From: Terripilifer ovatus
GTDB taxonomy: Bacteria; Pseudomonadota; Alphaproteobacteria; Rhizobiales; Beijerinckiaceae
Length of the DNA: 57,668 bases
Direction: 5' to 3'
Assembly: GCA_029222685.1 (NCBI GenBank)
Contig: JARHVB010000044.1
Span: 1 to 57,668 of the forward strand
Both the position numbers and the translations under genes were made by a program. Positions 7,388 through 15,167 of the stretch are shown piece after piece. The notes under the pieces were generated by a model. It saw only the letters and a program-made list of their open reading frames with translations. It had not been told where the DNA came from and ran no database searches. Positions within the stretch are counted from its first letter, which is position 1. Every line of letters begins with the position of its first letter.

Positions 7388-8845
7388 ATGGTGGGCGCGA
7401 ATCGCCGGGCGGCGGCGGTGGAATGGCGAGTTGTCGCGTCTTTGGCCAGCAAATTATCCCGCTCTATCAATGCAAGCGTCCTGTCGTTGTCGGTTCTGGC
7501 GGCGTCGCAGCTTGGGCTCGCGCAGACGAAGCCGCCAGCGCCGCCCGCTGGAACAACGCCGGCGCCGACATCCGGCCCTGCAAATGGTCCTGCCCCCGCG
7601 CCAAGCCCGGAGCGTGAACGCATTGATGCGCGCCAGCAGGAATTGCGCAATATCGAGCAGGGCTTGCGCGCATCGGAAGAGCAGCGCCGCAAGATCGAGA
7701 TCGAACTCGAATCGATCCGCTCCGACCGCACAAGGCTTAATGCGGCGCTGGTCGATACGGCGGCGAAGATGCAGGCGGGCGAGCAGCGCAGCGACGAGGT
7801 CGAACGCCGCCTGGAGGCCTCGATCGGCAGCGAAGACGCGATCAAGCGCTCGCTGGAGGCGCGGCGCGGGGTCATCGCCGAAATCCTTGCCGGCCTGCAG
7901 CGCATGGGCCGCAATCCGCCGCCGGCCGTGCTGATCGCGCCGGAAGACATTCTGAAGGCCATCCGGACGTCGATGATGATGGGGGCGGTGCTGCCGGAAT
8001 TGCGCGCCGAAACCCAGGTGCTGGTCGCCGACCTCGGCGAACTGGTCGAATTGCGCAAGAAGATCGCCGTCGAAAAGGACCGGCTGGCGGTGGAGGCCCG
8101 CGCCATGGCCGGCGAACGCGAGCGGCTGGCCGCCCTGATCGAGGCGCGGCGGAACGCCATGGGCGAAACCGAGCAGGCGCTGCAAGCGGAGCGTGCAAAA
8201 GCCCAGCTGCTTGGCCGGCAGGCGCTTGATCTCAAGGATTTGATCGCCCGTCTCGAGGCGGAAGTCGGCAGCGCCCAGCGGGCGGCCGAGGCGGCGCGGA
8301 AAGCCGATGCGGAGCGCCAGCAGACGGCGGCGCTGAAACCGCCCGATCCGCGCAAATCCGGGTCACCTTTCGCGGATTCGACGCGTCTCAAGCCGGCAAT
8401 TGCCTTTTCCGACGCGAAAAAACTGCTTCCGCTGCCGGTTTCCGGCTCGATCGTCAAAAACTTCGGCGCGCCCGACGGGTTCGGAAGTTCGGAGCGCGGC
8501 ATCTATATGAGCACGCGGGCGGGGGCTCTGGTCGCCTCGCCGACCGACGGCTGGGTCCTTTTTTCCGGCACATTTCGTACATATGGACAATTATTGATCA
8601 TCAATGCTGGTGGTGGTTACTATATACTCCTCGCAGGAATGGCGCGTAACACCGTGGAAGTCGGTCAGTTCGTCCTCGTTGGCGAACCTGTCGGCGTGAT
8701 GGGGGACGCGTCGGCCAGAAACGCCGCAGCCCTGGCTATTGGCGCGACTCAACCGGTTCTCTATGTTGAGTTTCGCAAGGACGGGACGGCAATAGATCCG
8801 TCGCCCTGGTGGGCGAAGCCGGAAGTGGAAAAGGTTCGCGGATAA
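7388..8845 (+). CDS. EnvC-type murein hydrolase activator, degenerate M23/LytM domain
   Basis: The 485-residue protein has an N-terminal hydrophobic signal or anchor segment (about residues 28-46), a proline/alanine-rich linker, a long coiled coil (about 75-320, rich in E, R, A and L) and a C-terminal LytM-like domain from about residue 355. The zinc and catalytic histidines of active M23 peptidases are absent: the first motif reads GIYMSTRAG and the usual HxH region reads YYILLAGM. This is the pattern of EnvC, which activates periplasmic amidases rather than cutting murein itself. Its stop overlaps the ctpA start by one base (TAATG), so the two are translationally coupled. Confidence 0.85.
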   Translation: MVGANRRAAAVEWRVVASLASKLSRSINASVLSLSVLAASQLGLAQTKPPAPPAGTTPAPTSGPANGPAPAPSPERERIDARQQELRNIEQGLRASEEQRRKIEIELESIRSDRTRLNAALVDTAAKMQAGEQRSDEVERRLEASIGSEDAIKRSLEARRGVIAEILAGLQRMGRNPPPAVLIAPEDILKAIRTSMMMGAVLPELRAETQVLVADLGELVELRKKIAVEKDRLAVEARAMAGERERLAALIEARRNAMGETEQALQAERAKAQLLGRQALDLKDLIARLEAEVGSAQRAAEAARKADAERQQTAALKPPDPRKSGSPFADSTRLKPAIAFSDAKKLLPLPVSGSIVKNFGAPDGFGSSERGIYMSTRAGALVASPTDGWVLFSGTFRTYGQLLIINAGGGYYILLAGMARNTVEVGQFVLVGEPVGVMGDASARNAAALAIGATQPVLYVEFRKDGTAIDPSPWWAKPEVEKVRG

Positions 8846-10254
8846 TGCGCAAGCTATCTCTCGTTGTTCTAGGCGTTGCTATCGGTGCTGGCACCGCAAC
8901 ACTGGTCTCGCAATCGCGGTTCGTGTGGAGCACGTCCGCGAGCGCCGCCGTCTCCGACACCTACAAGAGTCTAAATCTATTCGGTGACGTGTTTGAGAAG
9001 GTCCGCACCGATTATGTCGAGAAGCCGTCGGAGCAAAAGCTGGTCGAAGCGGCCATCAACGGCATGCTGACGAGCCTCGATCCGCATTCGAGCTATATGG
9101 ACCCGAAGAGCTTCCGCGACATGCAGGTGCAGACGCGCGGCGAGTTCGGCGGCCTCGGCATCGAGGTCACGCAGGAAGACGGTTTCGTCAAGGTCGTGAC
9201 TCCGATCGACGACACGCCGGCGTCGCGCGCGGGCATTCTCTCCGGCGACATCATCACCGCCATCGATGACGACCAGACGCAGGGTCTGACCCTCAACCAG
9301 GCCGTCGACAAAATGCGCGGCGCGATCAACACCAGCGTCAAGCTGACCATCGTGCGCGGCACGTCGAAGGAAACCAAGGAATTCAAGATCACCCGCGATC
9401 GTATCCAGATCCGTGCGGTGCGCGCGCGGATGGAAGGTGATGACATCGGCTACATCCGCATCACCCAGTTCAACGAACAGACGTTCGATGGCCTGAAGGC
9501 GGCGATCCAGAAGTTCCAGGCCGAGATCCCGAACGACAAGTTCAAGGGCTATATTCTCGACCTGCGCAACAATCCGGGCGGTCTGCTCGATCAGTCGATC
9601 TATGTTTCAAATGCCTTCCTCGAGCGTGGTGAAATCGTCTCGACGCGCGGCCGCAATGCCGACGAGACGCAGCGTTACAACGCCAAGCCCGGCGAATTGT
9701 CGAAGGGCAAGCCGGTCGTCGTGCTCATCAACGGCGGTTCGGCCTCGGCATCGGAAATCGTCGCCGGCGCCCTGCAGGATCACAAGCGCGCGACGCTCAT
9801 CGGCACGCGTTCGTTCGGCAAGGGCTCGGTGCAGACGATCATCCCGCTCGGCCAGAACAACGGCGCTCTGCGCCTGACCACGGCGCGCTATTACACGCCG
9901 TCGGGCCGCTCGATCCAGGCCAAGGGCATCGATCCGGATATCCAGATCCTGCAGGACGTGCCGGACGATCTGAAGGGCCGCGATTCGACCAAGGGTGAGG
10001 CTGCGCTGCGCGGCCACCTGAAGAACGGCGATGACGAAAAGGGCGGCTCGCAAGCTTACGTGCCGCCGGATGCGTCCAAGGACAAGCAGCTCATCGCGGC
10101 TGCCGATCTGCTGCGCGGCCGCAAGAAGGCGGCGGAACTGGTCGAGCAGAACAAGGTCGAGATGAAGGATCCGGTGGCGGCGCCAAAGGATGCACCGAAA
10201 GATGCGCCTTCGGCCGCTCGCGAAAAAGAGCCGGCTCTGGAGAACGCCAAGTAA
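8845..10254 (+). CDS. ctpA: Carboxy-terminal processing protease CtpA (S41)
   Basis: This is a periplasmic serine protease with a Ser-Lys dyad. I start it at ATG 8845, which overlaps the previous stop and gives MRKLSLVVLG, a signal or anchor segment. A PDZ domain spans about residues 95-180, with GGLGIEVTQEDG at its start. The S41 core follows: GYILDLRNNPGGLL, nucleophile Ser301 in GGSASASE and Lys326 in SFGKGSVQ, 25 residues later as in the D1 processing protease. The C-terminus is a charged, proline-rich tail with a PKDA repeat. In Rhizobiales it always follows the EnvC-like gene, consistent with a joint role in murein turnover and division. Confidence 0.95.
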   Translation: MRKLSLVVLGVAIGAGTATLVSQSRFVWSTSASAAVSDTYKSLNLFGDVFEKVRTDYVEKPSEQKLVEAAINGMLTSLDPHSSYMDPKSFRDMQVQTRGEFGGLGIEVTQEDGFVKVVTPIDDTPASRAGILSGDIITAIDDDQTQGLTLNQAVDKMRGAINTSVKLTIVRGTSKETKEFKITRDRIQIRAVRARMEGDDIGYIRITQFNEQTFDGLKAAIQKFQAEIPNDKFKGYILDLRNNPGGLLDQSIYVSNAFLERGEIVSTRGRNADETQRYNAKPGELSKGKPVVVLINGGSASASEIVAGALQDHKRATLIGTRSFGKGSVQTIIPLGQNNGALRLTTARYYTPSGRSIQAKGIDPDIQILQDVPDDLKGRDSTKGEAALRGHLKNGDDEKGGSQAYVPPDASKDKQLIAAADLLRGRKKAAELVEQNKVEMKDPVAAPKDAPKDAPSAAREKEPALENAK

Positions 10255-10329
10255 AATGGCAAGTAGAATGGCAGGTAAGGTCTGAAAATTTCTGCCGCCG
10301 GTTGCGACTGGCGGCAGGTTGGGCTCGAC

Positions 10330-10371
10330 GGGTCCGGCGTATGGCATGACAATGCCGCGCCGGACCCTTTT
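10330..10371 (+). terminator. Rho-independent terminator after ctpA
   Basis: GGGTCCGGCG at 10330-10339 pairs with CGCCGGACCC at 10358-10367 and is followed by TTTTGATT. A smaller stem, TGCCGCC/GGCGGCA, lies just upstream near 10290-10315. Together they separate the rsfS-ctpA transcript from the deacetylase gene. Confidence 0.7.
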
Positions 10372-10407
10372 GATTCGTGACATAGAAAGCGCAGGCGAAG
10401 GGATTAG

Positions 10408-11643
10408 ATGACTGGTCTCGACCTGAACTCGCCGCTGGGGCTCGATCGCAAGCCGCAACCGTCCGCAACTCCGTCTTCACGGCGCGGCCGGGCAGCGGTC
10501 GGCGCCGCGCTCGGGCTGGCCGCGGTTGCGGCAGCCGCCGGCGCCTTTTTCTATCTTCATACAGCCAACAATGGCGTGCCCGGCGCCGAGCCTTATGCGG
10601 TGGCGCGGATCGAGCGGCCGGTTGCGCGCAGCGCGGCGCCGGCGCCGCCGGAGGCGAAGGAAAAGAGCGCGCCGGATGTCACCGGCTCCATCGCCAATCG
10701 GGCCTTGGGCGGCGACATCGAGGCCGGCGCCGGCGTGCGGGTGACGCGCGAGGGCGGCGGCCAGGCGCCGGGTGCGCTGATCATCCAGGTGCCGCAAAGG
10801 CTCGCGGTGCAACTGATGCCAGCGCCCGACCGGCGGCTCATCGACAAGGGGCGTTTCGGCGCCCTGCCGAAAATCGGCGCCGACGGGTCGCGGCCGATGG
10901 ATGTCTACGCGCGGCCGGTGATGACGCGTACCGACGCCAGGGCCGGTGCGCCGCGCATTGCCATCCTGGTCGGTGGCATGGGCCTCAACACCGGCGTGAC
11001 GCGCACGGCGGTGGCGCAATTGCCGGCGGCCGTCACCCTGGGGTTTGCGCCCTATGGCCTCGATCTTGAAGGCCAGGTCGAGCAGGCGCGCGACAGCGGG
11101 CATGAAGTCATCCTGCAATCGCCGATGGAGAGTTTCGTCGCCGGCGAGGAACCCGGCGCTTACACGCTCAAGGCCGCCGACGACCGCGTGCAGACGATCA
11201 GCAACCTGCACTGGCAGATGAGCCGCTTTCCCGGCTATGTCGGCATCGCCAATTTTCTCGGTGCGAAATTCACCGCCAGCGAGACCTCGTTGACCCCCGT
11301 GTTGAGGGAGATCGCGACGCGGGGCCTGTTCTATTTCGACGACGGCAGTTCGCCGCGGTCGCTGGCTCGCTCGCTTGCCCCGAACGCCGGTGCGCCGCTC
11401 GTCGTCGCCGATATCGTGCTTGATGCCGGCGGCAGGCCCGACGAGATCGACGCGGCATTGGCGCGTCTCGAGGGTCTGGCGCGGGCCAAGGGCATGGCCG
11501 TCGGCGTGGCGAGCGGCCTGCCTGCGACGGTGGACCGTATCGCGCGCTTCAGCCGTGCGCTGGAAAATCGCGGCATCACGCTCGTGCCGGTGAGCGCGCT
11601 CGCCGCGAGGCCTGACGCCGTCAGTGCCAAAACGCAGCGCTAA
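10408..11643 (+). CDS. Divergent polysaccharide deacetylase family protein
   Basis: The 411-residue protein has a cytoplasmic N-terminus, one transmembrane helix (about residues 33-51), a low-complexity periplasmic linker, and a domain from about residue 185 of the divergent polysaccharide deacetylase family, starting RIAILVGGMGLN. Family features include LGFAPYGLDLEGQVEQARDS, HEVILQSPMES with PGAYTLK, and FYFDDGSS. The metal-binding triad of classical NodB deacetylases is not evident, so activity is uncertain. Its position after ctpA is conserved in Rhizobiales and suggests an envelope role. GAAGGGA precedes the ATG. Confidence 0.85.
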   Translation: MTGLDLNSPLGLDRKPQPSATPSSRRGRAAVGAALGLAAVAAAAGAFFYLHTANNGVPGAEPYAVARIERPVARSAAPAPPEAKEKSAPDVTGSIANRALGGDIEAGAGVRVTREGGGQAPGALIIQVPQRLAVQLMPAPDRRLIDKGRFGALPKIGADGSRPMDVYARPVMTRTDARAGAPRIAILVGGMGLNTGVTRTAVAQLPAAVTLGFAPYGLDLEGQVEQARDSGHEVILQSPMESFVAGEEPGAYTLKAADDRVQTISNLHWQMSRFPGYVGIANFLGAKFTASETSLTPVLREIATRGLFYFDDGSSPRSLARSLAPNAGAPLVVADIVLDAGGRPDEIDAALARLEGLARAKGMAVGVASGLPATVDRIARFSRALENRGITLVPVSALAARPDAVSAKTQR

Positions 11644-11645
11644 GC

Positions 11646-11693
11646 CGCGCATTTTCAGCGAAGCGACGCCGGTTCGCGTGAAGAAAATGCGCT
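11646..11693. repeat. Copy of the CGCGAACCGG / GCATTTTC rhizobial intergenic repeat
   Basis: GCATTTTCAGCGAAGCG and CGCGTGAAGAAAATGC form an imperfect hairpin around CCGGTTCGCG. The complementary arrangement occurs again at 17117-17219. It sits between the deacetylase gene and rppH. A further hairpin (TTTTCGATCC/GGATCGGAAA) follows near 11716-11740. Confidence 0.5.
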
Positions 11694-11783
11694 CTTTAAA
11701 ATTCCAGACGCGTCTTTTCGATCCAGAGGATCGGAAACCGCTATAGTCGTCAATCTGCCAGAAGGCTCTGCAAAGGAACGCGT

Positions 11784-12296
11784 ATGGCAAAGAAACTCAT
11801 CTATCGTCCCTGCGTCGGCGTCATGCTGCTCAACCGTGACGGGCTCGCCTTCATCGGCCGCCGGCGCAACAAGGCGCTCGTCGAACATGTGGCGCCGGGG
11901 CACGAGTGGCAGATGCCGCAGGGCGGCATCGACAAGGGCGAGAAGCCTGCGGCGGCGGCGCGCCGCGAACTCTACGAGGAGACGGGCGTTTCCTCGGCGA
12001 CCCTGCTCGCCGAAGCGCCGGACTGGCTGACCTACGATCTGCCGGGCGACATCGCGCAGCAGGCCTGGCGCGGTCGCTATCGCGGCCAGAGACAAAAATG
12101 GTTCGCCTTCCGCTTCGAGGGCAGCGAGGATGAAATCAACATCCACCATCCGCCCGGCGGCCATCGGCCCGAGTTCGACGCCTGGCGCTGGGAGCCGATC
12201 GTCCATCTGCCGGCGCTGATCATTCCGTTCAAGCGGCCGGTGTATGAAAAGGTGGTCGAGATTTTCGCGCCGCTGGCGGCGTCTCAGAACGCATAA
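11784..12296 (+). CDS. rppH: RNA pyrophosphohydrolase RppH
   Basis: RppH removes pyrophosphate from the 5' end of mRNA and so triggers RNase E decay. The 170 residues hold a complete Nudix box running from Gly47 to Val69 (GGIDKGE, then RELYEETGV), matching GX5EX7REUXEEXGU. The N-terminal YRPCVGVMLLN and the GQRQKWFAFRF and WRWEPI segments are specific to RppH rather than generic Nudix enzymes. An AAAGGA site precedes the ATG. Its last 13 bases overlap the 3' end of the convergent deacylase-like gene. Confidence 0.95.
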   Translation: MAKKLIYRPCVGVMLLNRDGLAFIGRRRNKALVEHVAPGHEWQMPQGGIDKGEKPAAAARRELYEETGVSSATLLAEAPDWLTYDLPGDIAQQAWRGRYRGQRQKWFAFRFEGSEDEINIHHPPGGHRPEFDAWRWEPIVHLPALIIPFKRPVYEKVVEIFAPLAASQNA

Positions 12297-12907
12297 GCCG
12301 CGCGGATGCCGAAATTCGTCAGGCCGCGGTTCTGCGGGCACAGGCCGGCATTCGACGAATGCTCGACGGTCGCCAGGACGCTGAAGGCACGGGTGATGCG
12401 GTAACCGACAGAGGCGGCTTCGTGAAAAGAGGCGCTGCAGCCCATGGCGTTGTGGCCTGCGACCGCGATCGGCCCGGTCCTGCTGTTGTTCAGAGCGCCG
12501 CCGAAGGCGCCTTCGATGAAAAGTCTCTGGCTGATGTCGTAGGTCCAGGTGAAGCCGGCATAGGCGATGCTGGTCTTGCCCGCGGTATTGACGGTCGCGC
12601 CCACATGCAGGCGCGGGACCAGCCAGTTGGCGCTGGAGCCGGGCGTACGGGGGAACGGCGCGAACAGGATTTCACCGTTGATGTCGGCCGAGCCCCGTTC
12701 GGGGCTCAGGCTGTCATGGACGAAAGTGCCGAGGCGCAACTCGAACCGCTGAAACTCGGCAGCTTCGTCCATGACAGCTGGGTCCGAACCGGCTAGAGCC
12801 GTCCCGCGTTCGCCGGCGACAGCGTTTGCGGACGACAGGCCTATCGGGATCAGGCTTGCCACAAGCAGAAAGACCGGCAGGGCCGCGGCGCACCGGCGCA
12901 GGCGCAT
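12284..12907 (-). CDS. PagL-like acyloxyacyl hydrolase (lipid A 3-O-deacylase)
   Basis: This is a 207-residue outer-membrane beta-barrel protein with a signal peptide (about residues 1-32). ELRLGTFVHDSLSPE and the alternating strands after it are typical of rhizobial homologues. PagL removes the 3-position acyl chain of lipid A. The catalytic His and Ser appear as His183 and Ser185 in VEHSSNAGLCP, but the position of the catalytic Glu (14 residues after His) is Thr197, so the third active-site residue is changed. The coding sequence for residues about 44-67 is a 24-bp inverted duplication (see the separate repeat entry). It is convergent with rppH. Confidence 0.78.
   Translation of the reverse strand: MRLRRCAAALPVFLLVASLIPIGLSSANAVAGERGTALAGSDPAVMDEAAEFQRFELRLGTFVHDSLSPERGSADINGEILFAPFPRTPGSSANWLVPRLHVGATVNTAGKTSIAYAGFTWTYDISQRLFIEGAFGGALNNSRTGPIAVAGHNAMGCSASFHEAASVGYRITRAFSVLATVEHSSNAGLCPQNRGLTNFGIRAAYAF
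12692..12705. repeat. Small GC hairpin within the deacylase gene
   Basis: GCCCCG and CGGGGC flank TT. It lies four bases left of the larger inverted duplication and inside the coding sequence. Confidence 0.5.
12710..12778. repeat. 24-bp inverted duplication inside the deacylase gene
   Basis: The left arm at 12710-12733 and the right arm at 12755-12778 are reverse complements in 22 of 24 positions, around a 21-base spacer. On the coding strand one arm encodes AVMDEAAE and the other LGTFVHDS. The other strand reads almost the same peptides (VMDESAE and LGSFVHDS). LGxxxHD is conserved in homologues, so the arm encoding AVMDEAAE is probably the new copy. Confidence 0.8.
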
Positions 12908-13284
12908 TCAAACCCTCTGGTCCAGCGACCCGCAGGGCGGGATCGATACATTAACGATCCCGCATGGTGCGCCAACATGGTTAATGAAGAGAAAATTCGA
13001 TGCGCGGTCTGCCGCGGCGCTGAAACGTCCCGGGGCTTTCCGGCCTGTGGGCCGGGCAGATTGTGGCGATTTTGTAGTTAATCCGGAAAAGGCCGGTGTC
13101 GGGTTCAGGTTTCGGAAACACCATTATCCGACGCACCGCGACTATCCCCCGCTTTTAACGCGGTCGTTCAAATTGTCCGGAACCGAGCAAGGTTTCGATA
13201 AACCTGCGCGCCTAGACCTGCGGGCAAGGTACGGAGGCCTCGTGCGCTGCCGCGAAGCGGCGCCGAGTCTGGAAAGCATGTCAG
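12908..13284. other. Gene-free interval with a hairpin
   Basis: I find no convincing gene in these 377 bases. A stem of CGGGATCG and CGATCCCG with a nine-base AT-rich loop lies at 12939-12963, in the leader of the deacylase gene. Promoters for that gene and for the small membrane protein gene should lie here, but I cannot place them with confidence. Confidence 0.4.
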
Positions 13285-13476
13285 ATGAGCACCATCAAAC
13301 TCGATCCCTCTTTCAACCGCCAGACAAAGCCGAGCAGGGTCGGCGGATTTCAGCCGCCGGCGGTCACAGCCAAGCCGGCGGCCGGCATCGGCCGATTTCT
13401 CTACATGACCGCGATTGCGGCGATTGTCGGAGCCTCGATCGTCCTCTTCTACCACTGGCTGTTGAACGAACTCTGA
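13285..13476 (+). CDS. Small single-span membrane protein, unknown function
   Basis: The 63-residue protein starts MSTIKLDPSFNRQTKP. It has a basic, proline-containing N-terminal half and one hydrophobic helix (about residues 38-59, ending FYHWLLNEL). A GGAAAG site lies eight bases before the ATG. The composition is that of a real small membrane protein, with the charged side expected to stay in the cytoplasm. I do not recognise a family. Confidence 0.6.
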   Translation: MSTIKLDPSFNRQTKPSRVGGFQPPAVTAKPAAGIGRFLYMTAIAAIVGASIVLFYHWLLNEL

Positions 13477-13561
13477 GCCGGCCAGCCAGTGGCGTTCACG
13501 CAGAGTTGCGTTGAAACATGTCGGCTGGCGACGAACATGTGGCGCATGGGGAGGTATCACC

Positions 13562-14152
13562 ATGCGTCTATTCACAGCATTTTTTCTCGTGTCCGCGGCA
13601 TCCGTCCTCGGTCTGCCCGCGCAGGCCCAACAGGCGGTCGTGAATGTCAGAGGGGTCATCACCGCCTTCGACGGCAAGGCCATCCAGATCAAGGCCAATG
13701 ACGGCAGGGCCGTCGAGGTCGCTCTTCCCGAAGGCGTCAATGTCGCCGCGACCAAGGCGTTCAGCCTGGCCGACATCAAGCCCGGCATGATGCTTGGCGT
13801 AACGACGGTGGTGCGTGATGACAAGGTTGTCGCCATCGACGTGCATCCCATTCCTCCCGTTGTCAAACCGGGACTTTCCCCCTACGACCTGCAGCCGCAA
13901 TCGACCATGACGAACGCCGTGCTGGAAGCCTCGGCGAAAGCCGCGAACGGCGACGAGCTGACGCTCGACTACAAAACCGGCACGGTGAAGGTCCTGGTGC
14001 CGCCGGGCACGCCGATGTCGCAGTCGGTGCCGGGCAGCCGCGAGGATCTCAAAGCCGGCGAGACGATTTACGTGGCGGCGCGCGACGAGGGCGGCAAGCT
14101 GACGGCGGTGCGGGTCCAGGTCTCGAAGGACGGCGTCAAGCCGACGCAATAA
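13562..14152 (+). CDS. Secreted protein with repeated OB-like domains, unknown function
   Basis: The 196-residue protein has a signal peptide (MRLFTAFFLV to AQAQQ, about residues 1-23) and then VRGVITAFDGKAIQIKANDG, a pattern typical of DUF5666-type or metal-handling periplasmic proteins with small beta-barrels. Two similar halves can be seen, one starting at about residue 27 and the other near KAANGDELTLDYKTGTVKV. A GGGAGGT site precedes ATG 13562, which I chose over an upstream in-frame start at 13511. Function is unknown. A strong hairpin follows. Confidence 0.75.
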   Translation: MRLFTAFFLVSAASVLGLPAQAQQAVVNVRGVITAFDGKAIQIKANDGRAVEVALPEGVNVAATKAFSLADIKPGMMLGVTTVVRDDKVVAIDVHPIPPVVKPGLSPYDLQPQSTMTNAVLEASAKAANGDELTLDYKTGTVKVLVPPGTPMSQSVPGSREDLKAGETIYVAARDEGGKLTAVRVQVSKDGVKPTQ

Positions 14153-14169
14153 GGGCAATCGGACAGCAG

Positions 14170-14200
14170 AAAGGGCCGGTTCCTGCGGAGCCGGCCCTTT
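14170..14200. terminator. Bidirectional hairpin between convergent genes
   Basis: AAAGGGCCGG at 14170-14179 pairs with CCGGCCCTTT at 14191-14200, giving a T-run on either strand. It lies between the 3' ends of the secreted-protein gene and the glycine/histidine-rich protein gene. Confidence 0.75.
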
Positions 14201-14232
14201 CCTACGAGAAGCGCAGGGTCTGCGCATGGGCG

Positions 14233-14475
14233 TCAGCGGCAGACGCGCACCCAGCCCGCGTAACCCGGCACCCAGCGGCAGCGCGGCGCGAAGTAGACCA
14301 CCGGGCGACCGATGAAGCGCGGTCCACCCCAGAAGTGGCCGCCACCCCAATGGCCGTGATGACCCCAGCCGCCACCCCAGTGACCGCCGCCGAAACCCTT
14401 GGCGGAAGCTTCGGTGGCCGCAAAGCCGACGGTGCCGAGCGCAGCGAACGCGCAGGCGAACATAATCTTTCTCAT
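14233..14475 (-). CDS. Small secreted Gly/His/Trp-rich protein
   Basis: The 80-residue protein has a clear signal peptide (MRKIMFACAF to EASA, about residues 1-25). It is followed by a GGGHWGGGWGHHGHWGG stretch and a C-terminal block with two cysteines near RCRWVPGYAGWVRVCR. Short proteins of this composition are common in Rhizobiales periplasms. Metal or surface binding is possible but unproven. The ATG follows AGGAGCAAGCAC. Confidence 0.7.
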   Translation of the reverse strand: MRKIMFACAFAALGTVGFAATEASAKGFGGGHWGGGWGHHGHWGGGHFWGGPRFIGRPVVYFAPRCRWVPGYAGWVRVCR

Positions 14476-14634
14476 GTGCTTGCTCCTGTCAGAACGGGCC
14501 GCCAGTTGGCCCTCACCGGACGCCGGGACATTCCTGCGACCGTGAGAAAACTATCTCACCGGACGGCAAGCGCGGCTGTGCCGCTGCGCACAAGGTGTCG
14601 TGGTGCGATGGTTTTGGGGCAGACACGAACAGGA

Positions 14635-14724
14635 TGGCGGAGAGGGAGGGATTCGAACCCCCGATGGGCTTGCACCCATGCCGCATTTCGAGTGCGGTGC
14701 ATTCGACCACTCTGCCACCTCTCC
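14635..14724 (-). tRNA. tRNA-Ser (anticodon CGA)
   Basis: Read on the minus strand, a seven-base acceptor stem GGAGAGG/CCTCTCC is followed by discriminator G and an encoded CCA. The anticodon loop is CTCGAAA. The long variable arm (GCATGGGTGCAAGCCCATC region) and the GGTTCGAATCC T-arm are those of a class II serine tRNA. Confidence 0.95.
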
Positions 14725-14956
14725 GGAAGTGGGTGGACGCTGCCGCCCGGTCGAGCCGCGCGCATAACATGAAGGCGGGCGTGCCGACAAGCGCGTTGGC
14801 AGCGGAATCGGCCTTCGGTACTGATTTCCCGAATGATCCGCCGGGGTCATCCGCAGAATAATCCGCGAATATTCCCTTTTGGGCCCGCAATCTCGGTTGA
14901 CCCGCCGCCCTCCGTGGCTATGATCCGCGCCGCTGCAAGGGGTTTTCCCACGCGCG

Positions 14957-15041
14957 GCCCCTGTGGCGGAACTGGTAGACGCGCTCGACTCAAAATCGAG
15001 TTCCGCAAGGAGTGCTGGTTCGATTCCGGCCAGGGGCACCA
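14957..15041 (+). tRNA. tRNA-Leu (anticodon CAA)
   Basis: The acceptor stem GCCCCTG/CAGGGGC, discriminator A and an encoded CCA frame an 85-base gene. The anticodon loop is CTCAAAA, so the anticodon is CAA. The variable arm is long and the T-arm is GGTTCGATTCC. Confidence 0.95.
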
Positions 15042-15167
15042 TCCTGCTTTGCGCTTCGCAGGGTTTCACCCACCTCAATTGGAAGCTGGATGGCTGCCGT
15101 CGACGCTTGCGCGAAGAAGGCGGCGTGAAACGCCGCCTGCAAGACCAAACCGCCGTTCCCGTCCGCA

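Noticed and set aside
12771..13514. 247-codon open frame spanning the gap before the small membrane protein gene
   Set aside because: There is no ribosome site and no recognisable protein feature, and it overlaps three better-supported genes in another frame.
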